DNA of 61,354 nt, taken from the NCBI GenBank assembly GCA_902491215.1, contig CABUGV010000021.1, positions 1 to 61,354 on the forward strand, in the 5' to 3' direction. Each line of letters opens with the position of its first letter. The stretch's first letter is position 1. Under the pieces are notes generated by a model. That model was not told the origin of the DNA. It searched no databases and saw only the letters and a program-made list of their open reading frames with translations. The position numbers and the translations under genes are program-made. The DNA is from 43-108 sp001915545. GTDB lineage: Bacteria > Bacteroidota > Bacteroidia > Bacteroidales > Bacteroidaceae. This document shows, piece by piece, positions 60,741 through 61,354 of the stretch.

Positions 60741-61298
60741 ATGGGAATACTGGATGATTTTACGCTGTATCGTCAACAAGATTCTAAAGATTGCGGTCCT
60801 GCATCACTGAGAATGATAGCTAAGTATTACGGAAAGAATTACACTCTGCAAACTTTACGTGAATATTGCTTCATTACGCGTGAAGGAGTTTCGATGTTGG
60901 GAATAAGTGATGCCGCAGAGCGTATAGGTTTTCGGACTACTGCATTGAAAATTTCTGTTGAACAGCTTGTTGAGGATGTTCCGTTGCCGTGTATATTGCA
61001 TTGGAATCATAATCATTTTGTCGTATGTTATAAAATAAAAAAAGGTAGAAACGGAAACAGTATATTTTACATTGCAGATCCGGCTTACGCTGTTTGCAGA
61101 AAATATAATGGTGAAGATTTTAAAGATTTCTGGGTAACCTCTAAGAAAAGTTCCATTTGTTGTGGCACTGCTTTGGTTTTGGAACCGCGTCCGGACTTCT
61201 ATTCTATTGACGATGAGACAGAATATACGAAGAAATGTCGTAATCTTGGTTATTTCTTTAGATATATGATTCCTTACCCGTTGGCGGAATTAATTTAG
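60741..61298 (+). CDS. C39 peptidase domain, truncated bacteriocin exporter
   Basis: A 185-aa protein that is the N-terminal double-glycine peptidase of a peptidase-containing ABC transporter. Catalytic Cys in QQDSKDCGPASL, His in CILHWNHNHFVVCY and Asp in YIADPA; SMLGISDAAERIGF is also typical. Relatives continue directly into membrane helices and an ATPase after a segment like LGYFFRYMIPY; here the frame hits TAG (61296-61298) about seven residues past that point, so the transporter part is lost or out of frame. Only 56 bp remain in the window, with no matching continuation in other frames. It should still be able to recognise the GG-leader, but export would need another protein. Confidence 0.85.
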   Translation: MGILDDFTLYRQQDSKDCGPASLRMIAKYYGKNYTLQTLREYCFITREGVSMLGISDAAERIGFRTTALKISVEQLVEDVPLPCILHWNHNHFVVCYKIKKGRNGNSIFYIADPAYAVCRKYNGEDFKDFWVTSKKSSICCGTALVLEPRPDFYSIDDETEYTKKCRNLGYFFRYMIPYPLAELI

Positions 61299-61354
61299 TG
61301 CGTATTTAATTCTGCCAATAGGCTTGTTATTAATATAGTTGACGTATTGCAACA

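Overview
The window looks like a chromosomal segment of a Bacteroidales bacterium, most likely a gut Bacteroidaceae or Prevotellaceae member. Evidence: several promoters fit the Bacteroidetes pattern (TTTG-like -33 box, about 19 bp, TAnnTTTG -7 box); the primary sigma factor is the short 286-aa type; and the window carries fimbrillin-type lipoproteins, GLUG-repeat surface proteins, GLPGLI and DUF5686/DUF4837 proteins, a NUDIX-type sugar regulator, and a GG-leader peptide gene of the Bacteroidales kind. Nearly all genes are intact. I saw no rRNA, tRNA, CRISPR array or intact transposase.

Layout. 1-12.5 kb is an accessory region: two tiny proteins, a fimbrillin/leucine-rich-repeat lipoprotein, a giant 1483-aa protein with a small partner and a repeat-tailed 289-aa protein, about 1.2 kb of apparently decayed DNA, a WYL-regulator pseudogene, and an overlapping gene pair whose first member looks like a PD-(D/E)XK nuclease. 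12.6-22.1 kb is core: rlmN, a DUF4837 lipoprotein and pdxA, then an inositol-phospholipid locus (flippase-like membrane protein, nucleotidyltransferase, ATP-grasp, CDP-alcohol phosphatidyltransferase, HAD phosphatase and myo-inositol-1-phosphate synthase). 22.2-24.8 kb holds a DUF5686 outer-membrane protein. 25-28.8 kb is a xylose operon (degenerate-NUDIX regulator, xylB, xylA). 28.8-33.8 kb holds a GLUG-repeat surface protein behind an unusual leader with a (CA)12 microsatellite and an internal terminator, followed by a 52-aa protein. 33.8-38.3 kb has riboflavin synthase, a lipoprotein and a GH51 arabinofuranosidase. 38.4-46 kb is on the minus strand: SF1 helicase, TPR protein, orphan substrate-binding lipoprotein, pgk and nth. 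46.2-52.6 kb carries rpoD, a clostripain-family protease, an HprK-like/S26-like/PqqD-like trio and an AspT-type transporter. 52.7-53.4 kb is a RibD-C reductase.

54.1-61.3 kb is a plus-strand ribosomal-peptide (RiPP/bacteriocin-like) locus: a shortened glycosyltransferase, an 86-aa GG-leader precursor with six cysteines, a GLPGLI protein, a large outer-membrane beta-barrel, a LanC-like toroid protein, a GT2 galactosyltransferase-like enzyme, and a C39 peptidase domain that stops where the ABC-transporter part should begin.

Most striking observations: (1) the GLUG-protein leader, where gain or loss of one CA unit would switch a leader ORF between stopping 4 nt before the main start, fusing to the main ORF, or stopping early; (2) two intergenic arrays of a GAGCGCYCGC decamer spaced at 22 bp or paired at 44 bp, both just upstream of promoters; (3) the RiPP locus, with a glycosyltransferase and a LanC-like protein but no visible LanB/LanM or radical SAM enzyme, and with direct repeats bracketing the precursor.
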